This document shows, in pieces, positions 11,081-23,116 of a stretch of DNA of 64,000 nucleotides. Below the pieces are notes generated by a model. That model worked only from the letters and a program-made list of their open reading frames with translations, searched no databases and was not told the origin of the DNA. The position numbers and the translations under genes were made by a program. This stretch comes from Hymenopellis radicata (lineage: Eukaryota > Basidiomycota > Agaricomycetes > Agaricales > Physalacriaceae). How positions within the stretch are numbered: position 1 is the stretch's first letter; each line of letters begins with the position of its first letter. The stretch covers positions 434,001 through 498,000 of the forward strand of contig JADNRX010000001.1 in assembly GCA_015501595.1 (NCBI GenBank), given 5' to 3'.

Positions 11081-14000
11081 TTAAACCAATAATCTTGTGT
11101 TGAGTAGCGGATGCCCGTTTAGATATAATATACGCGCAGCCTTGGCAGTATCTGTTTCCTGTATCGATTCAGCGGTCTCCGCTCTACCCTCGGGATCCAA
11201 CGAAACCATGAGCTGTCCAAGTCCTTGCTTCTCTGCCAGTGAAAACATCTCCTCTACGATGTTCCCCGCTTCTCGTGTCAGAACGAGCAATACAACGTCG
11301 GCTACATTTCCCGCCTCAGTCACCTCGTCTAGGTTTGCTGTCGGATTTATCCCAACATCCTCGTCGCTGACGACGAGAACAGCAGCAGCACCCGCGTCCT
11401 TTCCCATCAACAGTTTTTGTAGGAATGTACAGTCACCGCGATAGGCCAGAAGAACGCTGTCTTGGTATGACTGCTCGTACGGTTCACATCCAAGGAGATT
11501 GCTCTCTACCCTGTATACTGGTAGAGCTTCTGTATGGGACAACCGAAGACGTTGCTGAGTAGATGGAGGGCGTACAGAAGCGTCTCCACCAAAGAAGCTA
11601 GTGTAACCGATGACGAAGGCGTCCTTGCTGTCCGCTGGCGAGCCGGCATCTACCACATCAAACAAGGGATCCACGATGTCTGTGTGTAAACGCAGGAGAA
11701 CGTCGGGATCGCGAAGGACATTGATATCGTCCAACGTGGCGTTGCTGGAATGGTCTACGAAGAGTGTCGTGTCGTTGATGAAAACGATCTGTCCAGGCCG
11801 CACAGTATAGTGTCCGACTTGGGAGAAGTAAGATAGCAGAAAGCGCAAAAAGGCAAACTTAACGTACGTCGCCGTATGTCGTATCCCTTTCCGTCCAATC
11901 TCTTCACAATATGGGTTCGAACCCCAGATGCATTATTAATCATATAGCCCTCAGCAATTGGGGCAATTTTGACGATGCTAGGGCTAAGATCTTCGGGAAC
12001 GACATGACCATTTGGCGCGAGAATAAAGTCGTAAGTCTGTAGGACATTTAGATAACATCCTGATCACAGGTGGAACACTCACGAACAAGTCAACTTTAGG
12101 TTGTTCACACCATCCATCCGCCGACCAAAACGTTTTGTCGAGGTCACTAGGCTGGATGCCAACTAGCTCTCGGGAGTACTCCACGTCTCCGCGGGAGCGA
12201 ACGCCTTGCACTAGACCTCTGAGCTTATGTGGCTCAGAATACGGCTCGTAGGCAGGACATTGATGGTTGACTATTTTACGCATCTTGCGGCGTGCAGGAG
12301 GAACTGGTTTGAGATTATCTCGTCCTAGAGTGAGGATGTGCCCCTCGGTTGTGAAGACATAATTAGAGTCATCGCTGTGCAGCGGATTTTCCTCGTCGAA
12401 TAATAAGAATAAATACTGCAAGTAAGGAGATCAACATGGAGCCTGCGTGAAGATTCTGCGGGATCCTGACTTTTAATGTTTCCGATAGCGCAAATGATTC
12501 CATTCTATCATCTCGTTTATTGGTCCGTAGATCTTGAATTCCACAAAGGCCACAGTCAACTTTAGAGCGGGTGATGATATCGAAGAGTATTCTTTCGCCC
12601 ACTTCCAGATAGAATGGATCCCGCGTAGCCTTGAAAATCAGAGTTAGTGGGGTCGCATAGTAAACAGGATACCGTCATCACCCTGTAGAGGTACCACGTA
12701 GACTCGATGAATTCTAAGACGTAGGAATGAAGACGGCGTATGCGGAGTTTAAAAGGACACACACCTGGTCTTAACGGATATTGGAAGGATGTCGCACGTT
12801 TGAAGTTGGTATCGAATACCTCAGGTAGTCCTGAGTGTCGCCGCCACAAGTTATAATCTGAAGCCTTGTGAGATCAATACGGACTGAATGAGGGAGCAGA
12901 CCGACACATCATGTGAAGCTTAATCGCATTTTGGACGTCTCCCGCTAAAACCTGCAATCCAGGCCAGAAGGCAGACAAAGAGTCGACAGAATAGTACGCT
13001 GTGTCGCCATTTTTCATGTTGACGTTACGGTACTGAGGTGATATGAGAGCAAGTGTAAAGGGCACAGCGAGCTTACTGACCCAAAATCCGTCGGTTGCTC
13101 GAGAATATCTCATAATCGAGGCATATGAATCATCCCACACATCCAAGAACTCCGATTCGCCTGATGAAAACTTCAGAACATGTCGTGAGAGAAGAGGGAT
13201 TCGCATACCGCTCATGATGTACCACTTGAGGGCATATTCGTAGAAAGAGTCTATTCCAGCTCCGATGCCCGTTATTTCGGGAGGTGTCCAGTCCTGCCAC
13301 AAATTGAATATGGAAGAAAACTAGGCAAAAAAGCACATACACCAGTCCAGGTATTGATAGTGTTACCAACTAAACCAATGTCGGATTTTCGGTTCCATAA
13401 CGCAAAGAATGCTTTAAATGCAGCCTTCTCGAATCTATCATCGCCCGTTAGTCTGCTGAGCGTAGCAAACTCAAGTATTAGAGAGCCAGCGCCAGCGGTG
13501 CCTAAGTCGCAAAGAATCAGGATAGAATTCCCTTGGACGCGTCAAAGCGTACATGTTTCAAGTGTCTCGCCTCTCAGAAGCCCATGACGGAGATTGATCT
13601 ATGCGGTAATTAGCATGATCACGATATTCAGAAATGCTTTCTTACTCGAGCGTAAGGAAGGCCTGTAGGAGTGGAGAACGCAGGTAGTAGTCGTTTACCC
13701 AGATCGTGGGCCAAGACCAGGAGCTCGTCGCGATACCAGGGGAGAAAGAAAGGTTGGCCTGTTTGGTTGGCGTATATATGTCCGGATAACAGCCCGCCCA
13801 AAACTCGTATTGTTGTTTCGAAAACTTGGGGCCGAGTGTTGACATCAAAGGAAACAGAGTCTACAACATTCTTGACTGCAGTGGCGAAGCCTTGTCGGTC
13901 GTCGAGGATGACAAATGTGTCCAGGACATCGATGAGGGTTAACGAAAAGTTGCCAGCAACGTCGTTTGAGGCGATGTTATTCCTGGTGCGCGATTCAAGC

Positions 14001-14451
14001 ATCCGTCAAGGCTCGTCTCGGCGGATAACTCACTCACAAGTTAGCCCAGTCTGGGCCTTGCCCAGAGCATGATAGAGGTGTTAACTGGATGGTGGGAATG
14101 AGATCGCGTAGAACGAGACGCTATTTAAAGTGTAATACCTCGTCAAGAGGGAATGCTGCAATAACCAAGTCAGTTCCTTTCAACTGCAAAACTAAGGCCG
14201 CGCACCATGGGTCATGTAGTTATCAAAGCCATGATACCAAAGCTCCCGTATTCTTTCCCTGTAATAAAGTTGAACACGTCAGTAAGTTGAGGTACATTAG
14301 TTCCATACCGAGTCGCCAACTTGCGCTGGGCGGTCCAGCCTGCACCTATTGCTGGCGTCGTCGTCGCTGACGTCGCGTATATGTTCCATCCCTCCAAGGC
14401 GACGACGACGAAGAGCAAGAGAGACTCTGGCCAGTATCGGTGCCAGTGCAT
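11081..14451 (-). CDS. MNL1: ER-degradation mannosidase (EDEM/Mnl1 type GH47) with PA domain
   Basis: ER-lumen alpha-1,2-mannosidase-like protein that trims misfolded glycoproteins for ERAD. A signal peptide ([18 protein letters not shown]) precedes the GH47 domain: [98 protein letters not shown], and [11 protein letters not shown] near its end. The C-terminal part is a protease-associated (PA) fold: [20 protein letters not shown] followed by [14 protein letters not shown], as in EDEM3 and fungal Mnl1. NDTT and NATL are potential N-glycosylation sites. Roughly 880 aa with many short introns; some internal borders were not individually resolved. The start at 14451 was preferred to 14505 because it puts the signal peptide near the N-terminus. 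Confidence 0.9.
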
Positions 14452-14516
14452 GTGTCGTGGCAGAAAGCAAGTAACACCATCCGGGCCGGCGGCAACCTTG
14501 TTCATTCATTCCAATC

Positions 14517-15703
14517 ATGTCGTCCTCCGATGTTTCTGGTATTCTGGGCGAATATATGCTCAAAGGCTGGGTAAATTCGCCTCAAAATGCAGAGAACATG
14601 TTTACTTTTTCATTATAGGTACTTACTGACCGTACGTGCCCTAATGATGGTTGCGTTACTCCATTGCTACGCTCGCCAAATGGTCGCACGCCGATCCACC
14701 ACTTTTGTGCGAGATGCGATGTAATACCCAATTCCCATTCAGGTCACCAACGACCCAGTCTGCAGCTTGTCTCGTCGACGGTGCCCACTTCAACGTCGAG
14801 CGCTTCCTCCGATTCCCATCTGTCCGGCACATCGACGCCACCGACAGAGATATCCAGCTCGCTGAGCTCCCCTACATTTGCACTGCCTCCAGAAACGGCC
14901 GAGAGTCGACGTCGTCGAGAGCAATCCGATAGAGCATCTACAGAAATTGGCAAGCGTCTACTCAAGGGATGGACAATGATGGCCGAAGAATGTCCCAACC
15001 TGCAGTGCGTGGGGGTTCCCCTCGTACGCCCACCACGATCCAGCGAGACGACGGATCCAAACTTGGTAAAGTGCACGTCCTTTTTTGAACCATTCCTGAC
15101 TCTGCCACAGGAATGTGTAATCTGTGCAACTCGCTACGTGATCAATGCAGACTGGGCGGGCAGACAGACTCTAATACCCGCTGTCTCCGAACCCATTGGC
15201 TTGTCTTCTGATTCTCTTGGGCGGTCAGCGACATTAACACCTCCCGGAGCCCGCCAACTTATGGTTCGTATCAAGTCCCAAGACTCCACTACCTTGTCGT
15301 TTAATCTCGGTTGCATAGAACTCTTCCCCTCTTCCGATTCCCTTGAAGGCACCTGAGGTATCTACTCACTCCCCTTCTGACAGCCAAGCCGACTGATCGA
15401 TATCGCTTAGACTCATAGCCGTCCAGTTGAAGAATCGGTCAGTCTCCCTTATCATTGATGACCCACTTCTCATCATGAATTTCTCCACAGAATTCCCTCA
15501 TCTCTATCCTCAATACAACCATGTTCACACTTGAGCGCACTCTTCAATCTCTATCATCAAAATTGGCGGCCCTTTCCGACGGCATTATCCCACTAGATCC
15601 TGCCGCCATCGGTTCGACTGCAGATGCAATAACGAAAACAGCTCAGGCATTGACGCAGGTCAAACAATTGCACTGGAACGAAATGCAGAGCATGATGCCG
15701 TGA
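14517..15703 (+). CDS. ZNRD2/p27 (SSSCA1-like) zinc-ribbon protein
   Basis: The N-terminus MSSSDVSGILGEYMLKGW, then after an intron VLTDRTCPNDGCVTPLLRSP and HHFCARCD, is the four-cysteine zinc ribbon of the Auto_anti-p27 family. A serine-rich linker follows, then SDRASTEIGKRLLKGWTMMA and CPNLQCVGVPLV, a second copy of the same module. A 45-nt stretch at about 15066-15110 (GTAAAG..CACAG) can be spliced without changing frame and joins PNL to ECVIC. The last exon, LERTLQSLSSKLAALSDGII..ALTQVKQLHW, fits the helical C-terminus of such proteins; the junctions between 15356 and 15521 are uncertain. The animal protein is little characterised. The tandem zinc-ribbon arrangement is seen in other fungal relatives from memory. 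Confidence 0.75.
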
Positions 15704-15985
15704 TCTGATTGTGCGCGTGACATGAGGTTCGCTCCCCATTTTATTCGTCCTCATTCCAAGTAGCTTATTGAATGAAGTTTATATAGGTTCGCGTAGAACA
15801 ATACAGTGGTTTCACACATAGATCTCCATGATAACATTGATGATTGTACGTCAAAAAAGACCAAGATGCGAGATGGCGTGGCAGCCTCATGTTGTTCGTG
15901 CGTGTGTGCAGGGTGTGAGATATGACGCATATTTACATCCTTTGACCCAGTCCCTCATCATCGTCATATCAGCCCCTCCCCAATT

Positions 15986-17477
15986 ATGCGGAAACTGTCC
16001 TTTAATGTGTTCAAGCGGTTCGGCCGTTCGAATCCCCAGACTAAATTGGAAGAGACACCGCAAAGTGACTTGTCACATTCTACTCCAAACCTGCTCGGTA
16101 GTATTTCCAGCAGTCGCCAGGTTGCAAGGCGGCGTCTCCATAAACGCTTGACCGGCGCTACTGGCACTGACGACGACTTTTCGTACACTGTGAGCAGGAG
16201 TTGTTCGAATTTGACATACACAGTTTGACTGTCTATAGGCTGTGTCTCCACTCCGTCACTTTGATAATGCAAGCTCTGTTGGAAGCGACTACATTGGCAT
16301 GCACCCTAGTCGTTCTACCCCCATGATCACTGAAATGCGGCGTGATTCCGAATCCCCCAGTGGCCGACTCGTTGACGAATTCTCCGAGTACGAGCCTGGA
16401 AATCAGGACACGACCTACGAATTCGTTGAAAGGCCTTCTCCCTTCTCCCGCCCCCCTGCTTTCCAGCACGATGACTATGTGCGAGACCAGTCGAGTTTTT
16501 CCGGCTCCTCCGGATCCACACGGTCTACACCGAATTACTCCAGTTCCATATTGCCGCCGCCAATTGAACGGCGACGGTCCTCTCGCTCGTCCGGACAATC
16601 CTCGAACGGACACGTTGGAGTCTCTTATACGCCGACGTCAATACCTCCGGCGAGTCTGAACGACGTACGTTTCCAGTCAATCATTTTGAACGTCCTCATA
16701 ACGACAGGCACAGCGCCATACGCTTCCGCGTTCTTCGCGAAGAAATTCTTCAAGGCCTCGGTCGTCACGCAGCTCTAATGATGCTCAGGTGAGGGGTGCA
16801 TGCATTGTCCCAGGAAATGACTTCGAACCCTCAATCAGTCTGTCGCAATACCGCCCCATGGACAACAGAGTGAAGGGCAAGTAGTCGGGCCGTCGACTTA
16901 TTATATCGTTCCTGGAGGTTTGAGAGCGATATTTACAGACCAAAATGGCAATGAAATTACACGGTAATATTTTTCTTTATATTGGCGGAGGTAGATTGAT
17001 TGTTAGCAGAGTAGGAGACTTCACCTCTAACGGTCATAACAGGCGTATATCTCCGGTAGTTGTCCAGGATGAGTCGGGTAAAGTACTCTACAGATTACCA
17101 GAGGGAGGGCTGGCCCCATTTCCCTCAGCAGCTGAGGGAGAAAGTAGTGATTCTGAATGTCCGCATTGTCATCATAAGAAAAGATCACGACATGCGCGCT
17201 CCGACGCGAGACGCCACGGAAGGTGAGTGTAGTTTGGTCTTAGGAATAGCCTCTAATATTGCTGCTTTAGTTCTGCCAGTGAATCCGATCGCGCTAATAG
17301 TAATCCAAAGCACAGCCGAATAGTATATCCTCCATACGAAAATCCCAACATCATCCTCATAGATGGGAATGGTCGACAAATACCCATGTGCGTACAGCTT
17401 CTTCTCCACGAGTGCGCGAATAACTGTTGCTCAGCCGAAATTCATCTGACAATGCAATGCCGTCACAAACCAGCTAG
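15986..17477 (+). CDS. Uncharacterised disordered protein
   Basis: Not recognised. Splicing six introns gives a continuous frame: a basic N-terminus (MRKLSFNVFKRFGRSNPQ), AVSPLRHFDNASSVGSDYIG, a Ser/Pro/Arg-rich middle (IERRRSSRSSGQSS, SSRPRSSRSSNDAQ), then three similar segments: GGLRAIFTDQNGNEI, VVVQDESGKVLYRLPEGG and NIILIDGNGRQIPI. These short beta-strand motifs (I-x-D-x-x-G-x-x-I) may be a degenerate repeat. A CPHCHHKKRSRHARSDARR patch is Cys/His-rich and basic. The last exon, reached by an intron with donor GTGCGT, ends AMPSQTS with the stop at 17475. Only 4 bp separate this stop from that of the convergent FAF1-like gene. Confidence 0.65.
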
Positions 17478-17481
17478 CGGG

Positions 17482-18582
17482 CTAGCGTTTGCCTCGTCCT
17501 CGCCCTCGTCCTCTTCCACGGCCCCTTCCGCTTCCACGAGTGCTTAGACCCGTCCCACGCGGTTGGCCATTGACTTGACTGACCTCCTCACGGCTCAGTT
17601 TTAACATTCCTCCGCTGAACTTGCCTACACCCATTCGCAGACCTCTTTCTCTTTCCTTCTTCTTTGACGATGCATCCGGATCCTCAAATACCTTTTTGAG
17701 CGACCGATGGTAGTTACCCATGTTCTTAGCCTGTACGTAGATACTCTTAGCACGGACTTTATGACGATCTACGTTTCAAACTCACCTCCTCAAGCTGGGC
17801 CTTTTGTCTCTCGTGCTCCTTGTCGACGAGACCGGTGCGTACACGCTTGGCGTGCTTGTTCCTCTCTGCTTGTCGCACTGACTTTTCGCCTTTGCCAAGT
17901 CTGGCAGATCCTGCGAGTTCTAATACACGACCGGCCAGCGCCTTTTTGCGTTGTGCAGGTTTCATGTCGAGATCCGTATTCAGTGAACCGGAGAGAAGCT
18001 TAGTATGAACTAGTCGATGCAGAATGGCATCGTTCTGGGCATTTGATCTGCGGATATGATTAACGAATGATAGAGATGTCTAGCTGGGACAGCGAACCGG
18101 TCCTCGTCTTCCTGTTCCTCCTCCTCTTTGCTACTTCCCGCGATGTCGTCCCTGAGTTTGGATACTTTGGAGGACTAGCAATATAAGCAAAAGGAAAAAG
18201 TGAGAGGACTTGGCACGAACCATAAAAGCCTTTTTCTGGGATTTTGATATCGGGTCGAGGGATGCTTTGGAGGACGAGGTATCATTGAAGACTACGACAC
18301 TCGGTCCGTGTGTAGAGCTTTCAGCAACAAACCCATCATCCTGGTCATAATCTTTATAGAATGAGCGTGAATCACATTAGTGACAAAGTCCTTACTATCG
18401 TCCTCGCTGAGTTCTTCGTCAGACTGTATCCCCGTCCATTCTTCCTCGGAAGATTCAGACTTGGCTTCTTCGGAGTCCCGTTTTCGTTTTCGCGGTTGTG
18501 CAGACGGAATCTCCCCAAATGACTGCATGAAATCGTTCCCATGCGCGTTCAATAGTTGAATTAGCTCTTCGTTGTCCGACAT
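17482..18582 (-). CDS. FAF1: FAF1/C1orf131-like small-subunit processome protein
   Basis: The product is charged and nuclear in character: an acidic N-terminus (MSDNEELIQLLNAHGNDFM, KRKRDSEEAKSESSEEEW), a central KPAQRKKALAGRVLELAG and KSVRQAERNKHAKRVRTGL, and the segment ERERGLRMGVGKFSGGMLKL followed by SREEV. The latter, GVGKF-x-GG-x-LKLS, is the recognisable core of the FAF1/C1orf131 family (DUF4602), a factor of early 40S pre-rRNA processing. The C-terminus is an RGRGRG tail coded by a purine-rich simple repeat at about 17488-17520, RGG-like and probably RNA-binding. Several short introns are inferred. I base the family on that core from memory; the RG tail alone would not be diagnostic. 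Confidence 0.65.
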
Positions 18583-18657
18583 GGTGGTGGTTATAAGCAG
18601 AAAAATTGATCGCGATCACGATCACAATGTTGAATGTAAGGAAGTACTCTATCTACG

Positions 18658-20204
18658 TCATGTACCAGTGGGAGAGACCCACACCGCCTGGTCCAAAGAT
18701 CCAGCGTCGAGGAGCTGAACTTTCTCGTCACTCTGTCCCCACACCTCGTACGATCCTACCTTCACCGAAGTCTGAATCTGCGCCTTAGGCGTCGGTGTCG
18801 ATGTGGGCTTCGTCAACGACAGGCATTGACTGGCCAGACTCGGTGTCGACGCTGGTTGCTGGCTAATCTGTGCTTGCGTGCGATTTGCTCCAGATGGAAA
18901 TGCGAAACCGTAGAACCCTGGACAATCATCTGTAGGGAATCGATATGCTCTTTTTTTGTCTCAGTTTGGTTCATAGTGTGGTTGAAAGCACTCACATATA
19001 GACACTGCGCAGGAACGGCTGCCCGAGAACGACATCAGGCTTCACATCTGCAGTCGTGTTCTTGAGAGCAACGTTGCATATGCCGGTTGCGGACATCAGC
19101 GAGATTGGATGTAACATGTCCGACGACTCCACTTGGTAGTCTACCCCGTTTATCGTCACTGTTAATGGGACGTATGATCCACAGGTAAATCCGAAGCCTC
19201 CATCAGGGTATAAATTAATGAGCTCTATGGGTCCCGTATAGTTCGCGTCCAGGGCATAAGGATTACTTGGTGGTACTGCGATGTTTCTGTATACTAAACC
19301 CAGATCAGCCAGGCGCAAGACTTACAAAGGAACCACCTACTCGAATTGAGGGAGGCAATTAGGCCATCGCCAAAAGGCAGGAAGGAGCCGTTGTAGCCTT
19401 TGACTCCGTCGATTTTGATGGCATTCGTATAGTTGGTGGTGGGGTCTTCCAGTTGCACCCAGTTGATTGTACCCTCATATGCAGTTTCGTCCAAAGCACC
19501 AATGGTGATGGCAGGACTCCGAGGATCGAAGCGCATACCAATGACTGGGTTAAGGAGGTCATCACTCGCCCAAAGGCGTTTGAAGACGCTGTTGTCAATG
19601 GGGCTCGACGCGTTAACCCAGAGGCCCAAATGGCCGTCCTCCATTCGAGTCGGAAAGTTGGCTGACATGGTCTCCATGAGCACTGAACACCGATAAGTGT
19701 CGGTCGCAGAAACAACAATTGTTTGAGTACGTACCAAATTTCTGTCCCTCTGAATTCAGTACTCCTCCGAAGCTAACAGTGTCGTTCACGTAGTCTCCGT
19801 TGAAGTCCGGGGTCCCCAGTGGCCATGGGCCGCCTCCCGGCTAAATCCGGTCAATGCTATTTGCGAGTTTATCGCGAACGCGTCTTACCTTTAAACTTGT
19901 CGAGTCTTCACTGTCAAAGAGATCTTCGCCGGCACAGAACACGCAGTCCGTTGACCAGGCAGCCAGCATGCTACCAGACAGGTTTATCACAGGTTTCACA
20001 GTTTGCGGTGGCGTGCCGAAAAGGACATCAACATGCGAGTAAAACGGTTCGATGTCTGTCATGTTTGGTATTACGTTCATAGGAAGCGAGATCCATGCTT
20101 TTTGGAACGTCAGTTACTTGAACGCTCATCATTGAGAATGACTCACTTCGTGCTGCTGTTGCTCCGAGCACAAAAAGCAGGGGTAAAAACATAGACCGCA
20201 TCAT
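18658..20204 (-). CDS. Secreted pepsin-family (A1) homologue lacking catalytic aspartates
   Basis: A signal peptide (MMRSMFLPLLFVLGATAA) precedes a two-lobed A1 fold. The first lobe shows HVDVLFGTPPQTVKPVIN, the strand that normally leads into D-T-G, but here reads INLSGS; AAWSTDC follows as in pepsins. NPVIGMRFDPRSPAITIG, then ALDETAYEGTINWVQLE, is the inter-lobe region. The second active-site loop, expected as D-(S/T)-G before S-NIAVPP, is LNSIYRNIAVPP once the intron is removed. VVLGQPFLRSVYIAYRFPTD confirms the fold. Both catalytic Asp are therefore replaced by Asn. The frame is intact over at least seven exons with a Ser/Thr/Pro-rich tail ending at 18658, so it looks like a functional non-proteolytic paralogue rather than a pseudogene. 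It may bind rather than cut peptides. Confidence 0.8.
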
Positions 20205-20918
20205 GGTCGCGTCGGAAGTGATGGAGGATGTAGATTCCTTGTCGAGGTATAAAACGCGGTGCGTTGACAATCATCTTGCCGCTGTCACTGCTCAGTGATC
20301 AATGAAATTGTTGCGCCACAAAGCTTCTTCATAGGGTCTTCGCGATTGCGACTATTGCATTGGCTGGCGCCTCAAGTAGAAGCAGAGTCATATGGCTCCG
20401 ATCATGATAAGATCGTCAGAGGTCATGACAACATCCGCTGAAGCGCCCATTTATAGTCCTCCATTTAACCTCTTTTATCCTCCTTTTCTTTGACACTTGA
20501 CTGGTATAATTTGAAAAAACACAGGCCGCCAGAAAGACAACCCAGCTGTGCGGCGACTACTGCCCTTCCTTCCGAATACGAGCAAGTCATTCATTCTCAG
20601 AGATTCTCAGTCATGTTTGCAGACGTTTTTTCGATGCGTGCTGCGGGCTGGGATTGCCCGTCAACTTCACCAACGCCTACTTGCCTAGGCACGTTGCCTT
20701 CTCCGAGATTTTCACTAAATTTTCAGTGATGGAATGGTCCGCTCCCCGTAAGCTGTGCGCCCCAAATCACTGATCGTGGCGGTCAATCTACTCTGATCAG
20801 AGGGCTGTACCGCTTCTACACGATCGTTATCACAATTTCACAACGTTTGTGCAGGCTTTTTAGCGTTCTACTGACATGAACGTCTAAACCTAGTCTCTCC
20901 TTACTCCTTTCCCCCATC
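20205..20918. other. Intergenic between divergent genes
   Basis: No gene recognised in 714 bp. It must contain the promoter of the aspartic-protease homologue (minus; a TATAAAT lies at about 20449-20455 on that strand) and of the membrane protein starting at 20919, preceded by a CT-rich tract near 20890-20915. Confidence 0.45.
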
Positions 20919-23108
20919 ATGGCCTCGTCTTCAGAATATTTGCCACTTGACAAACAGCCCACCAATGCTTTATATCCCCCACATTCGTTTCCACCGCAAA
21001 TGCACTCTGCTGATAATCGTCGCTCGCGTCCTAGTATTTCTTTTTTGAGAGGTGCTGTCGACATCTTTAAGGCTCTTCTTCTACCAGTCATTGCCATCGC
21101 ATACCTTGCATTCTGCTACACGGTTCACCGTCGCGTTGTGCCACTTCGTAGTAATATTAGCTTTATAGACTTGGAATCATATGACCTCAGTAGGTGTTCC
21201 CCATCCCACCGTTTTTCTTCTTACGCTTACACCTCGCCATCTTCTCATAGGAACCATCAAATCTGGAGTGACGAGTTTCAGCATTCTCATCATATCGCTT
21301 GGACTCTATCCTCTCAACTCACTGATCCAAGATCTGCACGTATGTCGATCACTTTCACGTACTTAGATCGATTTTCAACATACCTCCGCAGAGCGAAGAA
21401 TTTTTCCGCGCGTTGAAGACGCGTCCTAATGGAGTTCGATTCGCGACGCTGAATTCAATTTCAAGCCCATCTTTTGGAGTGATCGACACTTTGATCGCCA
21501 TTATCAAGCGGCAATCCTCTTCGTACTTTGCGGTCGCGTTTGTGTCCAGTTTTGTCGTTCTAGCAGTCTCGACGCTAGCCCCGTCTGCTCGTACGTTTCC
21601 TTTCCTTCCAAGTGTACACTTGTCTCACGCATTCTTATAGTTTCAGTGGAATTGATGCTCATCGACGGAGGCGTTGTGGCTTTTTCTGTTGGCGCAATCC
21701 CAGCTAATAGCGTCCTAAAGTATGTTTTATACCCTTCGAATGTCAAACCCGAAGATTGACGTCCTCCAGTACGACAGACCTGTCTGCATTGACGTGGCAA
21801 CAACCTACCTCAGCTGTCACTAATTTGACCCAGATGGCCTCCTCCATCGCATGGGCAGAACACTCTTTAAGCGCTCAGTACAAACTCGAAGTAGCTGACG
21901 CTGGCGATGGCCGAGCATATGTCGTTCCCATGGCCGCCGAGATGAATACGACGACCAGTGCGCGCTGGATAACCGACCTCATCGTGCTTCAGCCCAAGTG
22001 TTCTTGGATGAAGACGAACATCTCGGGAACACTAACCATCGACAGTAACACGACAGGGGTGTCAGATGATGTTTATGCGAGTCTACCTGAGCTGGATGCA
22101 GAAGTTGAAGTACCTTGGAGCAGTATCGGTAAGATTCGCAGAGGTCCCTTCCCTTCTGTGTATTGATTATGGTTGTTAGATATCTTTAACTTCGGCATTT
22201 TCCTGTTGGACCCATTCAAGGTCAGGAACGCGTCGACTCACGATCCAACCCCAGCGGGGCTCAGTGTTTGGCTTATCGTCCAGCCCAACAATAAAACACT
22301 GAGCTCGGCCTTCGGCGACACCGACATCGAGATCAATATGTCGAGTATCTCTGACGCTACATTCAAGCTTGCGGTTGACACGACGGAGTACAATCTGGCG
22401 TACCTCGTCTGCGCTCCGAATTCGTCTATCGAGACGCGTAAAGTGCGCGCAGACGGAGCGGGAAAGCTGTTCATAGAGGAAGGCGTCCAGAGCACGAAAC
22501 AGCGCAACCTCCAACAACATCAGACCGGATTCCTTCTTTCGTTTGCTCTTTCCAAAATGCACGACTCGGCAGGTCCGCAGGTGGTTTACAGTGGATTTGG
22601 ATCCAAGCTGGAGATGGAGCTGATCTTTGGGAAAAGCCAAGCCGATGCTTTTACGGGGGATGCGAACTTCACGTTTACGCCGGCAGCTGCTGAGGATGCC
22701 ACGAAGCTCTACTCATCGTTAGTGCAGTCCGCCATGAAGCCTTTCACTGATGGTGCCCTCGGGACGACCAACGTTCCGGCTCGACTAGCGCGGCAGACAG
22801 CAGTCTTCACTTCCTCATTCCCGATTATCATTGTCTCTACGCTCCTCTTCGCAGTCCTTTCCGCTGTCGTGCTGGTATCCCATTTCCGGCACGGCAAAGA
22901 AGAATATTTTACACTCTTCTCCGTCGGTGCCGCTTTGGATAATTCGGGATTACCTGCGCATTTCGCTCAGATGAGGAGCGATGGTGTTGAAGACATTGGG
23001 TCGAGTGTTGGTTCCAGCGCGAAACGCAAGGCAGAACAGTTGGGTGATAAAGTTACTGTAATGCAGACGACATACGAAGGCGGCCAAGTGCTGCATGTCA
23101 TTCAATAA
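20919..23108 (+). CDS. Uncharacterised multi-pass membrane glycoprotein
   Basis: Not recognised. MASSSEYLPLDKQ begins a short cytosolic tail; hydrophobic spans follow at IFKALLLPVIAIAYLAFCYT, VTSFSILIISLGLYPLNSLI and YFAVAFVSSFVVLAVSTLAP. A large region with about ten Asn-X-Ser/Thr sites (NTTD, NLTQ, NTTT, NISG, NTTG, NAST, NKTL, NMSS, NSSI, NFTF) comes next and is presumably extracytosolic, then a last span FPIIIVSTLLFAVLSAVVLV and a cytosolic tail with SVGSSAKRKAEQLGDKV. Basidiomycete genomes carry expanded families of this architecture without known function. At least six introns; the last exon alone is 310 codons. It converges on the next gene with 8 bp between stops. Confidence 0.75.
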
Positions 23109-23116
23109 CCTTATTT

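Noticed and set aside
11895..11925. T-loop-like GGTTCGAACCCC, suggesting a tRNA
   Set aside because: It lies in an exon of the GH47/EDEM gene where the minus strand codes [10 protein letters not shown]; no cloverleaf can be drawn around it.
17488..17520. Simple repeat resembling a microsatellite or RNA element
   Set aside because: It encodes the RGRGRG tail of the FAF1-like protein in frame, which explains it.
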